Translations under genes and position numbers: made by a program
The notes under the pieces: generated by a model
Told to the model about the DNA's origin: nothing
Database searches by the model: none
Seen by the model: the letters and a program-made list of their open reading frames with translations, nothing else
Origin: Kitasatospora sp. A2-31
GTDB lineage: Bacteria; Actinomycetota; Actinomycetes; Streptomycetales; Streptomycetaceae
Direction: 5' to 3'
NCBI RefSeq assembly: GCF_022288725.1
Contig: NZ_JAKNTA010000001.1
Span: 62,001-126,000, forward strand
DNA length: 64,000 nt
Shown: positions 31,857 through 41,466 of the stretch, piece by piece
Layout: each line of letters begins with the position of its first letter
Numbering within the stretch: the stretch's first letter is position 1

Positions 31857-33218
31857 TCACATCCCGGCGATCAGCTTCTCCACCCGCTCGTCCACCGAGC
31901 GGAACGGGTCCTTGCAGAGCACCGTCCGCTGGGCCTGGTCGTTCAGCTTCAGGTGGACCCAGTCCACCGTGAAGTCCCGGCGCTGCTCCTGCGCCCGGCG
32001 GATGAAGTCCCCGCGCAGCCGGGCCCGGGTGGTCTGCGGCGGGATCGACTTGGCCTCGAAGGTCTTCAGGTCCGTGGTCACCCGCTGCGCCTGGCCCTTG
32101 CCCTGGAGCAGGTAGAACAGCCCGCGCCGGCGGTGGATGTCGTGGTACGCGAGGTCGATCTGGGCGATCCGCGGGTTGGACATGCTCATCTGGTGCTTCT
32201 CGCGGTAGCGCTCGATGAGCTTGTACTTCATGATCCAGTCGATCTCGCCCGCCACGCCGTCGAGCCGCTCGGTGCGGACCGCCTCCAGGGTGCGGCCCCA
32301 GAGGTCCAGCACCCGGGCGATGGTCCCGGTGTTGATGCCCTTGCGGTCGGCGAACTCCAGCGCCTTGGTGAAGTACTCCTCCTGGATGTCCAGCGCGCTG
32401 GCCTCCCGGCCGTTGGCGAGCCGGACCTGGTGGGTGCCGGTGAGGTCGTGGCTGACCTCGCGGATCGCCCGGATCGGGTTCTCCAGGGTGAGGTCGCGCA
32501 TCACCACGCCGGCCTCGATCAGCCGCAGCACCAGGTCGGTGGCGCCCACCTTGAGCAGCGTGGTGGTCTCCGACATGTTGGAGTCGCCGACGATGACGTG
32601 CAGCCGGCGGTAGCGCTCGGCGTCGGCGTGCGGCTCATCGCGCGTGTTGATGATCGGACGGGAGCGCGTGGTGGCCGAGCTCACGCCCTCCCAGATGTGC
32701 TCGGCGCGCTGGCTGACGCAGTAGACCGCGCCGCGCGGGGTCTGCAGCACCTTGCCGGCGCCGCAGATCAGCTGCCTGGTCACCAGGAACGGGATCAGGA
32801 CGTCCGCCAGCCGGGAGAACTCGCCGTGCCGGGCCACCAGGTAGTTCTCGTGGCAGCCGTAGGAGTTGCCGGCCGAGTCGGTGTTGTTCTTGAAGAGGTA
32901 GACGTCCCCCGCGATGCCCTCCTCGTGCAGCCGCCGCTCGGCGTCCACCAGGAGTCCTTCGAGGATGCGCTCGCCGGCCTTGTCGTGCGTCACCAGCTCG
33001 ACGACGTCGTCGCACTCGGGGGTGGCGTACTCGGGGTGGGAGCCGACGTCGAGGTAGAGCCGGGCACCGTTGCGCAGGAACACGTTGCTGCTGCGGCCCC
33101 AGGAGACAACACGGCGGAAGAGGTACCGTGCCACCTCGTCCGGCGACAGCCGCCGCTGCCCGCGGAACGTGCAGGTGACGCCGTACTCGTTCTCCAGCCC
33201 GAAGATCCGGCGGTCCAT
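31857..33218 (-). CDS. pafA: Pup--protein ligase PafA
   Basis: This 453-residue carboxylate-amine ligase uses ATP to join the C-terminal Glu of Pup to substrate lysines, marking proteins for the proteasome. The N-terminal [18 protein letters not shown] holds the metal-binding Glu pair, and [16 protein letters not shown] carries the catalytic Asp (Asp57) and conserved [27 protein letters not shown] and [13 protein letters not shown] complete the active site. Length and motifs fit PafA rather than Dop: there is no Dop loop after the first Glu motif. ATG 33218 follows AGGAGG. It sits 122 bp after prcA, separated by a terminator, so it has its own promoter or read-through control. Confidence 0.96.
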   Translation of the reverse strand: MDRRIFGLENEYGVTCTFRGQRRLSPDEVARYLFRRVVSWGRSSNVFLRNGARLYLDVGSHPEYATPECDDVVELVTHDKAGERILEGLLVDAERRLHEEGIAGDVYLFKNNTDSAGNSYGCHENYLVARHGEFSRLADVLIPFLVTRQLICGAGKVLQTPRGAVYCVSQRAEHIWEGVSSATTRSRPIINTRDEPHADAERYRRLHVIVGDSNMSETTTLLKVGATDLVLRLIEAGVVMRDLTLENPIRAIREVSHDLTGTHQVRLANGREASALDIQEEYFTKALEFADRKGINTGTIARVLDLWGRTLEAVRTERLDGVAGEIDWIMKYKLIERYREKHQMSMSNPRIAQIDLAYHDIHRRRGLFYLLQGKGQAQRVTTDLKTFEAKSIPPQTTRARLRGDFIRRAQEQRRDFTVDWVHLKLNDQAQRTVLCKDPFRSVDERVEKLIAGM

Positions 33219-33290
33219 GAGGCGTCCTCCTAGATGGGAGCTGTCCGAAACCGCCTCCGCGACGCCGTGCCGGCCGCCGCAGGGGCACCG

Positions 33291-33329
33291 GAGTCCCGTA
33301 CGCCGGCGGACCGCCGCCGTACGGGACTC
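33291..33329 (-). terminator. Terminator after prcA
   Basis: GAGTCCCGTACG (33291-33302) pairs perfectly with 33318-33329. The loop contains a further CGGCGG/CCGCCG complement, extending the structure. Confidence 0.7.
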
Positions 33330-33340
33330 GCCGGGTACTG

Positions 33341-34099
33341 CTAGTCCGACGGCCCTGCGGCCGCCGGCTTCTCCTCGTCGTCCGTCTCGGCGGACTGGTC
33401 GCCGTCGAGCAGCCGGGCGAGCTGGCCGCCCAGGATCCGCTTGAACTTGCGCTGCTGGAAGCGCTGGCGGTCCAGCACCGCCACCTCCAGCTGTTCGGGG
33501 GTGAGGGTGCGCGGGGTGCCGCCGTTCGGGTCCCGGGCGAGGGAGTCCACGGCGACCTTGACCGCCTCGGTGAGGGAGAGGCCGCTGCGGTGGCGCTGCC
33601 CCAGGTAGTTGCCGATCGAGTCGGCGTTGCCGCCCACCACGACGTGGTTCTTCTCGTCGACGACCGAGCCGTCCGGCGTGAGCCGGTAGATCTGGTCCTC
33701 GTCGGGGGTGCGGCCGACCTCGGCCACGATCAGCTCCACCTCGTACGGCTTCTCGCCGACCGAGGAGAAGATGGTGCCGAGCGTCTGGGCGTAGACGTTG
33801 GCCAGGCCCCGGGCGGTGACGTCGGCCCGGTCGTAGGAGTAGCCGCGCAGGTCGGCGTAGCGGACGCCGCCGATGCGCAGGTTCTCGAACTCGTTGTACC
33901 GGCCGACCGCCGCGAAGGCGATCTTGTCGTAGATCTCGGAGACCTTGTGGAGCGCCCGGGAGGTGTTCTCGGCGACGAAGACGATGCCGTCGGCGTAGGT
34001 GAGCACGACCACGCTGCGACCGCGCGCGATGCCCTTGCGGGCGTACTCCGCGCGGTCCGCCATGGCCTGCTGGGGCGAGACGTAGAACGGTGTCGACAC
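33341..34099 (-). CDS. prcA: 20S proteasome alpha subunit PrcA
   Basis: Predicted 252-residue outer-ring subunit. The N-terminal gate segment [26 protein letters not shown] is characteristic of actinobacterial alpha subunits, followed by the Ntn-fold strands ([37 protein letters not shown]). No N-terminal catalytic Thr is present, as expected. The acidic tail ([10 protein letters not shown]) is disordered. GTG 34099 has AAGGAAGGG upstream. It lies 30 bp after prcB. Alpha rings dock the Mpa/ARC ATPase through the exposed alpha-subunit pockets. Confidence 0.96.
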   Translation of the reverse strand: MSTPFYVSPQQAMADRAEYARKGIARGRSVVVLTYADGIVFVAENTSRALHKVSEIYDKIAFAAVGRYNEFENLRIGGVRYADLRGYSYDRADVTARGLANVYAQTLGTIFSSVGEKPYEVELIVAEVGRTPDEDQIYRLTPDGSVVDEKNHVVVGGNADSIGNYLGQRHRSGLSLTEAVKVAVDSLARDPNGGTPRTLTPEQLEVAVLDRQRFQQRKFKRILGGQLARLLDGDQSAETDDEEKPAAAGPSD

Positions 34100-34129
34100 C
34101 GGCGGTCGTCCCTTCCTTGGGAGGTGTGG

Positions 34130-34972
34130 CTAGAGCAACGGGGCCTGCGGGCCGTTGGGGTGGGTGAGGCGCTGGTCGGTGATGGAGACCGCGATCTCCG
34201 AGACCTCGGCCTCGGTGAGGCGGCGGAAGCCGTCCTCGGTGATCAGCGAGACGATCGGGAAGATCTTGCGGGCGAGGTCCGGTCCGCCGGTGGCGGAGTC
34301 GTCGTCGGCCGCGTCGTAGAGCGCCTGGACGACCAGGGTGGCGGCCTGCTGGGCCGTCAGGTCGTCGCGGTAGAGCTTCTTCAGCGAGCCGCGGGCGAAG
34401 ACCGAGCCCGAGCCGGTGGCGGCGAACCCGCGCTCCTCGGAGCGGCCGCCGGTGACGTCGTAGGTGAAGATCCGGCCGCGCCCCTGGTCCAGGTCGTAGC
34501 CGGCGAAGAGCGGGACGACCGCCAGGCCCTGCATCGCCATGCCGAGGTTGCCCCGGATCATGGTGGTGAGGCGGTTGGCCTTGCCCTCCAGGGAGAGCAC
34601 GGTGCCCTCGATCTTCTCGTAGTGCTCCAGTTCCAGCTGGAACAGCCGCACCATCTCGACCGCGAGGCCGGCGGTGCCGGCGATGCCGACGGCGCTGTAC
34701 TCGTCCGCCGGGAAGACCTTCTCGATGTCACGCTGGGCGATCACGTTGCCCATGGTGGCGCGGCGGTCACCCGCGAGGACCACGCCGCCGTCGAACACCG
34801 CGGAGACGATCGTCGTCCCGTGCGGGGCCTCGACCACGACACCCTCGGGCAGCCCGCGGCGGCCCGGGATGAGCTCCGGCTGGTGCTCGGCGAGGAAGTC
34901 GAGGAACGACGAGGACCCCGGGGTCAGGAAGGCAGCCGGTAGACGCCCGGTGCCACGAGTGTTGGCTTCCAC
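34130..34972 (-). CDS. prcB: 20S proteasome beta subunit PrcB
   Basis: This 280-residue proteolytic subunit has a 52-residue propeptide ([20 protein letters not shown]...) removed autocatalytically before Thr53 in [12 protein letters not shown], giving the N-terminal nucleophile. The active-site Asp/Lys region [18 protein letters not shown] is intact, as is [12 protein letters not shown]. The mature chain of ~228 residues is normal. It is the first gene of a prcB-prcA unit, with pup as a separately terminated unit 163 bp upstream. Confidence 0.96.
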   Translation of the reverse strand: MEANTRGTGRLPAAFLTPGSSSFLDFLAEHQPELIPGRRGLPEGVVVEAPHGTTIVSAVFDGGVVLAGDRRATMGNVIAQRDIEKVFPADEYSAVGIAGTAGLAVEMVRLFQLELEHYEKIEGTVLSLEGKANRLTTMIRGNLGMAMQGLAVVPLFAGYDLDQGRGRIFTYDVTGGRSEERGFAATGSGSVFARGSLKKLYRDDLTAQQAATLVVQALYDAADDDSATGGPDLARKIFPIVSLITEDGFRRLTEAEVSEIAVSITDQRLTHPNGPQAPLL

Positions 34973-35058
34973 ACGATTCCTTCCAGGTAGCTTGAAGCGC
35001 GTTCTGCCCGCACCCTACCCGCCCGACGATCAACGTCCACCGGGGTAGGGGCCGGACC

Positions 35059-35090
35059 CGGGCGGGCGGACGGCCCCTGCCGCCCGCCCG
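35059..35090 (-). terminator. Terminator after pup
   Basis: CGGGCGGGCGG (35059-35069) pairs perfectly with 35080-35090 around a 10-nt loop, 46 bp past the pup stop. Confidence 0.65.
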
Positions 35091-35135
35091 CTCCCGGCGG
35101 TCTCCTCCGCGAATTCCCGAATGCCCGGGACGGGG

Positions 35136-35354
35136 CTACTCGCCGCCCTTCTGGACAAACTGCCGCACGAAATCCTCGGCATTCGACTCGAGCACCTCGT
35201 CGATTTCGTCCAGAACCGCGTCGACGTCGTCGCTCAGCTTTTCCTGGCGCTCCTTGAGGTCGTCGGAATTCTGCGCTTCCGCGGCCTGCTCCTCGACCTC
35301 CTCGGAGGAGCGGTTCGCCCGCTGCTGGCCGCCGCCGGTGTCCTTGCTCGCCAT
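35136..35354 (-). CDS. pup: Prokaryotic ubiquitin-like protein Pup
   Basis: A 72-residue, acidic, intrinsically disordered protein modifier. The start is ATG 35354 (MASKDTGGGQQRA). The central coiled-coil-forming region DLKERQEKLSDDVDAVLDEIDEV binds Mpa/ARC, and the C-terminus reads FVQKGGE. The codon before TAG is GAG, so Pup is made with the C-terminal Glu that PafA needs and does not require deamidation by Dop; many species encode Gln here. It is flanked by dop upstream and prcBA downstream. A terminator follows, consistent with separate high-level expression. Confidence 0.96.
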   Translation of the reverse strand: MASKDTGGGQQRANRSSEEVEEQAAEAQNSDDLKERQEKLSDDVDAVLDEIDEVLESNAEDFVRQFVQKGGE

Positions 35355-35529
35355 TTCCCTCACCCCGCTCGATCGGTCTGGCACGGTTTGGTCGCTGCTT
35401 GCTGCACCGACCCTATACACAAGGTGCGACTACCCGCTTCCGGTTTGCCGGTGGCGCTTCCTGTCCAACACCCGCTGACACCCCGGATGATTCCCATTCG
35501 GCGGACGTTCACCCATGGTGATCGAAAAG

Positions 35530-37041
35530 TTACCCGCCGGACAGCACCCGGAGCAGGTCCTCGGCCGTGCGGCAGCGGTCCAGCAGCTCCTTGACGTGGT
35601 TGCGGGTGCCGCGCAGCGGCTCCAGGGTGGGCACCCGCTGGAGCGAGTCCCGGCCCGGCAGGTCGAAGATCACCGAGTCCCAGGAGGCCGCGGCGACGTG
35701 ATCGGCGTACTGCTCCAGGCAGCGCCCGCGGAAGTAGGCCCGGGTGTCCTCCGGGGGCTTGGTGACGGCCCGCTCGACCTCCTCCTCGGTGAGCAGCCGC
35801 TCGAACCGCCCGCGGGCCACCAGGCGGTTGTAGAGGCCCTTCTCGGGCCGCACGTCGCTGTACTGGAGGTCGACCAGGTGGAGCCGGGAGTTGTCCCACT
35901 CCAGGGCGTCCCGGCTGCGGTAGCCCTCCAGGATCTCCCGCTTGGCGATCCAGTCCAACTGCCTGGAGAGCGACATCGGGTCGCGCTCCAGCCTGCCGAG
36001 GACGTCCTCCCAGCGGGCCAGTACGTCGACGGTCTGCTCGTCTGCGTCGTTGCCGAAGCGGTCCTCGACGTACTTGCGGGCCAGCTCGAAGTACTCCAGC
36101 TGCAGCTGGACTGCGGTGAGCTTGCGGCCGTTACGCAGCGTGATCAGGTGCTTCAGGGTCGGGTCGTGGGAGACCCGGTGCAGGGTGCGCACCGGCTGTT
36201 CGACGGCGAGGTCGGAGGCGATGAAGGCGTCCTCGATCATCGACAGGACCAGCGAGGTGGTGCCCAGCTTCAGGTAGGTGGAGATCTCGGAGAGGTTCGC
36301 GTCACCGATGATCACGTGCAGCCGGCGGTACTTCTCGGCGTCGGCGTGCGGCTCGTCGCGGGTGTTGATGATCGGCCGCTTGAGGGTGGTCTCCAGGCCG
36401 ACCTCGACCTCGAAGTAGTCGGCCCGCTGGCTGATCTGGAAGCCGTTGGCGGAGCCGTCCTGGCCGATGCCGACCCGGCCGGCGCCGGTGACCACCTGGC
36501 GCGAGACGAAGAACGGGGTGAGGTGGCGGACGATGTCGGCGAACGGCGTCGCCCGCTTCATCAGGTAGTTCTCGTGGGTGCCGTAGGAGGCGCCCTTGTT
36601 GTCGGTGTTGTTCTTGTAGAGGTGGATGGTCTGCCCGTTGGGCAGTTCCAGGGCGCGCTGGGCGGCGGCCGCCATGATCCGCTCGCCGGCCTTGTCCCAG
36701 AGCACGGCGTCGCGCGGGTTGGTCACCTCGGGCGAGCTGTACTCGGGGTGCGCGTGGTCGACGTAGAACCGCGCGCCGTTGGTCAGGATGACGTTGGCGA
36801 GGCCGATGTCCTCGTCGGTCAGCTGGCTGGCGTCCGCGACGTCGCGCGCGAGGTCGAAGCCCCGGGCGTCGCGCAGCGGATTCTCCTCCTCGAAGTCCCA
36901 GCGGGCCCGCCGAGCCCGGTGCATCGCCGCCGCGTAGGCGTTGACGATCTGGGACGAGGTGAGCATGGCGTTGGCGTTGGGGTGCCCGGGCACGGAGATC
37001 CCGTACTCGGTCTCGATGCCCATCACGCGCCGTACGGTCAT
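35530..37041 (-). CDS. dop: Depupylase / Pup deamidase Dop
   Basis: This 503-residue PafA homologue removes Pup from substrates. ATG 37041 has AAGGAGG upstream. The motifs are [10 protein letters not shown] (metal-binding Glu), the Dop-loop region (residues ~42-80, [20 protein letters not shown]) that distinguishes it from PafA, the catalytic Asp95 in [15 protein letters not shown], and [18 protein letters not shown]. Because Pup here already ends in Glu, deamidation should be dispensable, leaving depupylation and Pup recycling. It lies between mpa and pup in the usual order. Confidence 0.96.
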   Translation of the reverse strand: MTVRRVMGIETEYGISVPGHPNANAMLTSSQIVNAYAAAMHRARRARWDFEEENPLRDARGFDLARDVADASQLTDEDIGLANVILTNGARFYVDHAHPEYSSPEVTNPRDAVLWDKAGERIMAAAAQRALELPNGQTIHLYKNNTDNKGASYGTHENYLMKRATPFADIVRHLTPFFVSRQVVTGAGRVGIGQDGSANGFQISQRADYFEVEVGLETTLKRPIINTRDEPHADAEKYRRLHVIIGDANLSEISTYLKLGTTSLVLSMIEDAFIASDLAVEQPVRTLHRVSHDPTLKHLITLRNGRKLTAVQLQLEYFELARKYVEDRFGNDADEQTVDVLARWEDVLGRLERDPMSLSRQLDWIAKREILEGYRSRDALEWDNSRLHLVDLQYSDVRPEKGLYNRLVARGRFERLLTEEEVERAVTKPPEDTRAYFRGRCLEQYADHVAAASWDSVIFDLPGRDSLQRVPTLEPLRGTRNHVKELLDRCRTAEDLLRVLSGG

Positions 37042-37181
37042 GCGGCCCTCCTTGCCCGGTGCTCCGCCCCCGCGGACGGAACACGCTGACGTACCGCTGA
37101 ACAACACCGACGCCGGCGGTCTGCCCGCGAACGGTGGGTCGAGCCTAGAACGCGGCACCGACACGCGGGCCCCGAGACGCG

Positions 37182-37221
37182 CCGTCCGGCTGCGGGGCCG
37201 CGAGGCGCCACAGCCGGACGG
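37182..37221 (-). terminator. Terminator after mpa/arc
   Basis: CCGTCCGGCTG (37182-37192) pairs perfectly with CAGCCGGACGG (37211-37221), an 11-bp stem with an 18-nt loop, 60 bp beyond the stop codon. Confidence 0.65.
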
Positions 37222-37281
37222 GTGCGTGCTGCTCCGGGGACCGCTGCCGGCCCGGGGCGCTGCGGCGTGCGCAGCGCGTCG

Positions 37282-39048
37282 CTACAGGTACTGCCCGGTG
37301 TTGGCGACAGTGTCGATGGAGCGGCCGGACTCGGCGCCCTGCTTCCCGGTGACCAGCGTGCGGATGAAGACGATCCGCTCGCCCTTCTTGCCGGAGATGC
37401 GGGCCCAGTCGTCCGGGTTGGTGGTGTTCGGCAGGTCCTCGTTCTCCTTGAACTCGTCCACGCAGGCGGCGAGCAGGTGGGAGACGCGCAGACCGCGCTG
37501 GCCGTGGTCGAGGAAGTCCTTGATGGCCATCTTCTTGGCGCGGTCGACGATGTTCTGGATCATCGCGCCGGAGTTGAAGTCCTTGAAGTACAGGACCTCC
37601 TTGTCACCGTTGGCGTAGGTGACCTCCAGGAAGCGGTTCTCCTCGGTCTCGGAGTACATCCGCTCCACGACCGACTGGATCATCGCCGCCACCGTGGTCT
37701 CCACGGAGCCGTCGTGCTCCTTGAGGTCGTCCGGGTGGAACGGCAGCGTGTCCTTGAGGTACTTGGAGAAGATGTCCTTCGCGGCCTCGGCGTCCGGGCG
37801 CTCGATCTTGATCTTGACGTCCAGGCGGCCGGGCCGCAGGATCGCCGGGTCGATCATGTCCTCGCGGTTGGAGGCGCCGATCACGATGACGTTCTCCAGG
37901 CCCTCCACGCCGTCGATCTCGGCGAGCAGCTGGGGGACGATGGTGTTCTCCACGTCCGAGCTGACGCCGGACCCGCGGGTGCGGAAGAGCGACTCCATCT
38001 CGTCGAAGAAGACGATGACGGGGGTGCCCTCGCCGGCCTTCTCCCGGGCCCGCTGGAAGACCAGGCGGATCTGCCGCTCGGTCTCGCCCACGTACTTGTT
38101 GAGCAGCTCGGGGCCCTTGATGTTGAGGAAGTAGCTCTTGCCCTGGGGACGGCCGGTGACCTCGGCGACCTTCTTGGCCAGCGAGTTGGCCACCGCCTTG
38201 GCGATCAGCGTCTTGCCGCAGCCGGGCGGGCCGTAGAGCAGCACGCCCTTGGGCGGGCGGAGCTCGAACTCCTTGAAGAGGTCGGCGTGCAGGTAGGGCA
38301 GCTCGACCGCGTCGCGGATCTGTTCGATCTGGTTGCTCAGGCCGCCGATCTGGCGGTAGTCGATGTCCGGGACCTCCTCGAGGACCAGCTCCTCGACCTC
38401 GGCCTTCGGCACGACCTCGTACACGTAGCCGGAGCGGGGCTCCAGCAGCAGGGCGTCCCCCGCCCGGATGGTGGCCTCGCGCAGCGGTTCGGCGAGCCGG
38501 ACCACCCGCTCCTCGTCGGTGTGCCCGATGACCAGGGCGCGCTCGCCGTCCTCCAGGACCTCCTTGAGGGTGACGATGTCGCCGATGCGCTCGAAGGCCA
38601 TCGCGTCCACGATGTTGAGGGCCTCGTTGAGCATCACCTCCTGGCCGCGCCGCAGCTCGTCGAGGTCGACGTTGGGGCTGACGTTCACGCGGAGCTTGCG
38701 CCCCCCGGTGAAGATGTCGGCGGTGCCGTCCTCGTTCTGGTTGAGGAAGGTGCCGAAACCGGCCGGGGGCTGTGCCAGCCGGTCCACTTCCTCCTTGAGG
38801 GCCACGATCTGGTCGCGGGCCTCGCGCAGGGTGGAGGCGAGCCGTTCGTTCTGGGCGGTCACGCCGGCCAGGTTGGTCTGGAGCTCGACGATCCGCTCTT
38901 CGAGGATTCTCGAATTGCGCGGCGAGTCGGCGAGCTTGCGGCGCAGAACGGCGATTTCCTGCTCAAGGTACGAGACCTGAGCGGCCTCGTCGGAACCACG
39001 AGCGGGCCTGCCGGTGCTGCGGTTGTAGTCGTCATCGTGGGCTGCCAC
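37282..39048 (-). CDS. arc: Proteasome-activating AAA ATPase Mpa/ARC
   Basis: Hexameric unfoldase of about 588 residues feeding pupylated proteins to the 20S core. GTG 39048 (AAHDDDYNR) is chosen because GGAGGAGG stands 8 bp upstream; an in-frame GTG at 39057 lies inside that Shine-Dalgarno. An N-terminal coiled coil (residues ~24-92) binds Pup. Tandem OB domains (~100-220) follow, then the AAA module: Walker A GPPGCGKT near 273-280, Walker [10 protein letters not shown] near 344-351, and arginine-finger region [11 protein letters not shown]. The C-terminal tripeptide QYL is the docking motif for the alpha ring. It is divergent from a ferredoxin gene. Confidence 0.95.
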   Translation of the reverse strand: MAAHDDDYNRSTGRPARGSDEAAQVSYLEQEIAVLRRKLADSPRNSRILEERIVELQTNLAGVTAQNERLASTLREARDQIVALKEEVDRLAQPPAGFGTFLNQNEDGTADIFTGGRKLRVNVSPNVDLDELRRGQEVMLNEALNIVDAMAFERIGDIVTLKEVLEDGERALVIGHTDEERVVRLAEPLREATIRAGDALLLEPRSGYVYEVVPKAEVEELVLEEVPDIDYRQIGGLSNQIEQIRDAVELPYLHADLFKEFELRPPKGVLLYGPPGCGKTLIAKAVANSLAKKVAEVTGRPQGKSYFLNIKGPELLNKYVGETERQIRLVFQRAREKAGEGTPVIVFFDEMESLFRTRGSGVSSDVENTIVPQLLAEIDGVEGLENVIVIGASNREDMIDPAILRPGRLDVKIKIERPDAEAAKDIFSKYLKDTLPFHPDDLKEHDGSVETTVAAMIQSVVERMYSETEENRFLEVTYANGDKEVLYFKDFNSGAMIQNIVDRAKKMAIKDFLDHGQRGLRVSHLLAACVDEFKENEDLPNTTNPDDWARISGKKGERIVFIRTLVTGKQGAESGRSIDTVANTGQYL

Positions 39049-39084
39049 GGTCCTCACCTCCTCCGGGGAGCTGGACGCTTCCAG

Positions 39085-39112
39085 ACCCTACCTGGGACCA
39101 GGGGTCCGTAAA
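39085..39112 (-). promoter_or_regulatory. Candidate mpa/arc promoter
   Basis: Minus-strand TTTACG (39107-39112), 16-bp spacer, TAGGGT (39085-39090), giving a ~30-nt leader. A GGGGT...ACCCC inverted repeat at 39101-39116 overlaps the -35 region. Confidence 0.4.
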
Positions 39113-39332
39113 CCCCTAGATCAAGAAAGATGGAACGGGCGTGTCCGATCTTCGCCCTCGCGTGCTTCCCCTCTGCTAGGGGGATACCCACCGCGCACCG
39201 GCCAATGCGGACCAGATGTATCGTCGAGCGAGTCGATATCCGATCGGAACCGGGTCGCCGGATCCGATCGTTGTACGGATGGCGGGATTGCGCCCTGGAA
39301 GGGGCGTCCCGGGACAGAAACGGCAGGGGACC

Positions 39333-39635
39333 ATGTCGGTGACCGAGGAAGCGGCGGCGGGCGAGCCGCTCGAGGTGTGGATCGACCAGGACCTGTGCAC
39401 CGGTGACGGCATCTGCGTGCAGTACGCGCCCGAGGTCTTCGAGCTGGACATCGACGGCCTGGCCTACGTGAAGGGGCCCGACGACGAGCTGCGCCAACAG
39501 CCCGGCGAGACCGCGCCGGTGCCGCTGACGCTGCTTCAGGACGTCGTGGACTCCGCGAAGGAGTGCCCCGGCGACTGCATCCACGTGCGCCGGGTCACGG
39601 ACCGGGTCGAGGTGTACGGGCCCGACGCCGAGTAG
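39333..39635 (+). CDS. Ferredoxin (3Fe-4S/4Fe-4S type)
   Basis: A 100-residue soluble electron carrier starting at ATG 39333, preceded by AGGGGA. The cluster ligands are in DLCTGDGICVQYAPEVFELD (C-x5-C) and the C-terminal KECPGDCIHVRR. The middle ligand position that would complete a standard 4Fe-4S CxxCxxC is absent, so a 3Fe-4S cluster as in P450-serving ferredoxins is likely. It contains a longer insert (EAPVPLTLLQDV-like region) than the usual ~65-residue form. Divergent from mpa across a 284-bp gap that also holds two ATCCGATCG repeats (39238 and 39262). No P450 gene is adjacent. Confidence 0.88.
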   Translation: MSVTEEAAAGEPLEVWIDQDLCTGDGICVQYAPEVFELDIDGLAYVKGPDDELRQQPGETAPVPLTLLQDVVDSAKECPGDCIHVRRVTDRVEVYGPDAE

Positions 39636-39638
39636 CCC

Positions 39639-39663
39639 GCGCGCCCCCTGTCGGGGAGCGCGC
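39639..39663. terminator. Bidirectional terminator between ferredoxin and secreted protein genes
   Basis: GCGCGCCCCC (39639-39648), loop TGTC, then GGGG-A-GCGCGC (39653-39663): a 10-bp stem with one bulged A. It begins 4 bp after the ferredoxin stop. Confidence 0.65.
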
Positions 39664-39702
39664 CGGAGCGCCGACGGCGGGCGGGCGCCCGCCGCGGGCG
39701 GC

Positions 39703-40308
39703 TCAGGTGAGCGTCACCGGGGCGGCGGTCTGGGAGCGGTCCCAGCCGCCGCCCCTGCGCGTCCAGGTGAGGTCCAGTGAGATGTCGGGGCTGAACCGCG
39801 GCACGTCGTCGCTGGAATACCCCTGCGCGTGGCCGGTGATGACGCCGTCACTGCGCAGGCCGAGCCGGCTGACGGTGAGGTTCTCGCGCTCGGAGACCAG
39901 GGTGGCCAGCACCACGGGCCGGCCGGCGGTGCCGGGGCCGAGCAGGTAGACGGCGTCCGGCGGGGTGCCGTTCTCGGCCGCGCAGTGCGCGGCGGCGACG
40001 GTGCCGGGCCGCCCGTCGCCGAGGTCGGCGGCGAAGCTGACGGATATCTTCACCGGGAACGGGCCGCAGTCCAGGGGCAGTTCCGCCCCGGCCGGATCGG
40101 GGGCCGCGGCGGCCGGGAGCGCCTTGACGGTGGGGCGGGCGGGCGCCGGGGTGCCGGTGGCCGGATCGGCGGCGAATGCGGCGGCGACCACGGCGGCGGT
40201 GCCGGCGATCGTGAGGACCCAGTGCCACGGCGCGGTGCGGGCGTGTCCGGGCCCGCTGCGCTCCTGCGGTGTCTGCTGCTCGGCCGTCGCCTTGACCGCG
40301 GTCTCCAC
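39703..40308 (-). CDS. Membrane-anchored or secreted protein of unknown function
   Basis: Predicted 201-residue protein, starting at GTG 40308 with AGGGGA 9 bp upstream. A short cytosolic N-terminus is followed by one hydrophobic segment (residues ~30-50, HWVLTIAGTAAVVAAAFAA). An Ala/Pro/Thr spacer and a ~120-residue beta-rich extracytoplasmic domain follow, with two cysteines (LPLDCGPFPVKIS; VAAAHCAAENG) that could form a disulfide. No family was recognised. It is convergent with the ferredoxin and lies downstream of trmI on the same strand, separated by a strong terminator. Confidence 0.75.
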   Translation of the reverse strand: METAVKATAEQQTPQERSGPGHARTAPWHWVLTIAGTAAVVAAAFAADPATGTPAPARPTVKALPAAAAPDPAGAELPLDCGPFPVKISVSFAADLGDGRPGTVAAAHCAAENGTPPDAVYLLGPGTAGRPVVLATLVSERENLTVSRLGLRSDGVITGHAQGYSSDDVPRFSPDISLDLTWTRRGGGWDRSQTAAPVTLT

Positions 40309-40413
40309 CAGGCGTCCCCTCCAGCGGGTCGGTGTGCGCATGGGTCGGTGTGAGCGAGCATCGTCCCACACGGGGGGCGGCCGCGGGGTGGCGCGGGTGC
40401 GCGGGTGACGCGA

Positions 40414-40453
40414 AGGGGTGGTACCGGGGCCGGAAGCCCGCGGTACCACCCCT
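40414..40453 (-). terminator. Terminator after trmI
   Basis: AGGGGTGGTACCG (40414-40426) pairs perfectly with 40441-40453, with an inner GGGC/GCCC extension. It lies 15 bp beyond the trmI stop. Confidence 0.8.
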
Positions 40454-40467
40454 GTCCGTGCGTGCGG

Positions 40468-41421
40468 TCAGCCGAGGTCGGGTTCCTCGGACGAGCGGGC
40501 GGCGGCCCGGGCCGCGGCGCGCTCCTGCAGCGAGGGCGCGGGCGCGCCGTTGTCGTAGTCCTCGCCGTACGCGCCCTTGGCCGGGCGGCGGCGGCGCAGC
40601 GGCGGCTCGACGCCGTCGGCGAGGCGACGGGCGGTGAGCAGGAAGCCGGTGTGGCCGATCATCCGGTGGTCCGGGCGGACGGCCAGGCCCTCCAGGTGCC
40701 AGGTGCGGACCATGGTCTCCCAGGCCTGCGGCTCGGTGAAGGTGCCGTGCTCGCGCAGCGCCTCGACGGTCTTGGACATCTGCGTCGTGGTGGCGACGTA
40801 GCAGCAGATCAGGCCGCCGGGGACGAGCGCCTTGGAGGCGACGTCCAGGCACTCCCACGGGGCGAGCATGTCGAGGATGACGCGGTCGACGTCGGTCTCC
40901 ACCAGGTTGTCCTGGAGGTCGCCGACGGTGAGCTTCCACGCCGGGTGCGGCCCGCCGAAGTACCGCTCGACGTTGCCCCTGGCGATGTCGGCGAAGTCCT
41001 GCCGGCGCTCGTAGGAGGCCAGCATGCCGGTGTCGCCGACGGCGCGCAGCAGGTAGCTGGAGAGCGCGCCGGAGCCGACGCCGGCCTCGACGACGCGGGC
41101 ACCCGCGAAGATGTCGGCCATCGCCAGGATCTGCCCCGCGTCCTTGGGGTAGATCACGGCGGCGCCGCGCGGCATGGACAGGACGTAGTCGGGGAGCAGG
41201 GGGCGCAGCGCGAGGTACGGGACGTTCCCCGTGGTGCGCACGACCGTGCCCTCCGGGGCGCCGATCAGCTCGTCGTGCGGGAACGCACCCTTGTGGGTGT
41301 GGAACTGGTTCCCGGCCTGGAGCGTGAACGTGTAGTGGCGGCCCTTCGGGTCGGTCAGCTGGACCTGGTCCCCGACCTGGAAGGGCCCGCGTCGGCGGGT
41401 GGCACCGGTCGGTTCGGACAT
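40468..41421 (-). CDS. trmI: tRNA (adenine(58)-N(1))-methyltransferase TrmI
   Basis: This 317-residue SAM-dependent enzyme methylates A58 in the T-loop of tRNAs. The N-terminal small domain carries QVGDQVQLTDPKGRHYTFTL; the Rossmann SAM site is VVEAGVGSGALSSYLLRAVG (residues ~107-126). The catalytic region has VDRVILDMLAPWECL (Asp in the DxxxxD loop) and a late FTEPQAWETMVRTWHLEGLAVRP. The C-terminus has a basic, low-complexity tail of ~50 residues. In many actinobacteria trmI is a neighbour of the proteasome gene cluster, as here. Confidence 0.93.
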   Translation of the reverse strand: MSEPTGATRRRGPFQVGDQVQLTDPKGRHYTFTLQAGNQFHTHKGAFPHDELIGAPEGTVVRTTGNVPYLALRPLLPDYVLSMPRGAAVIYPKDAGQILAMADIFAGARVVEAGVGSGALSSYLLRAVGDTGMLASYERRQDFADIARGNVERYFGGPHPAWKLTVGDLQDNLVETDVDRVILDMLAPWECLDVASKALVPGGLICCYVATTTQMSKTVEALREHGTFTEPQAWETMVRTWHLEGLAVRPDHRMIGHTGFLLTARRLADGVEPPLRRRRPAKGAYGEDYDNGAPAPSLQERAAARAAARSSEEPDLG

Positions 41422-41466
41422 GCGGACAATCCTAAGGGAAACGTGCGCTCCGCCCGACCACGGTGA

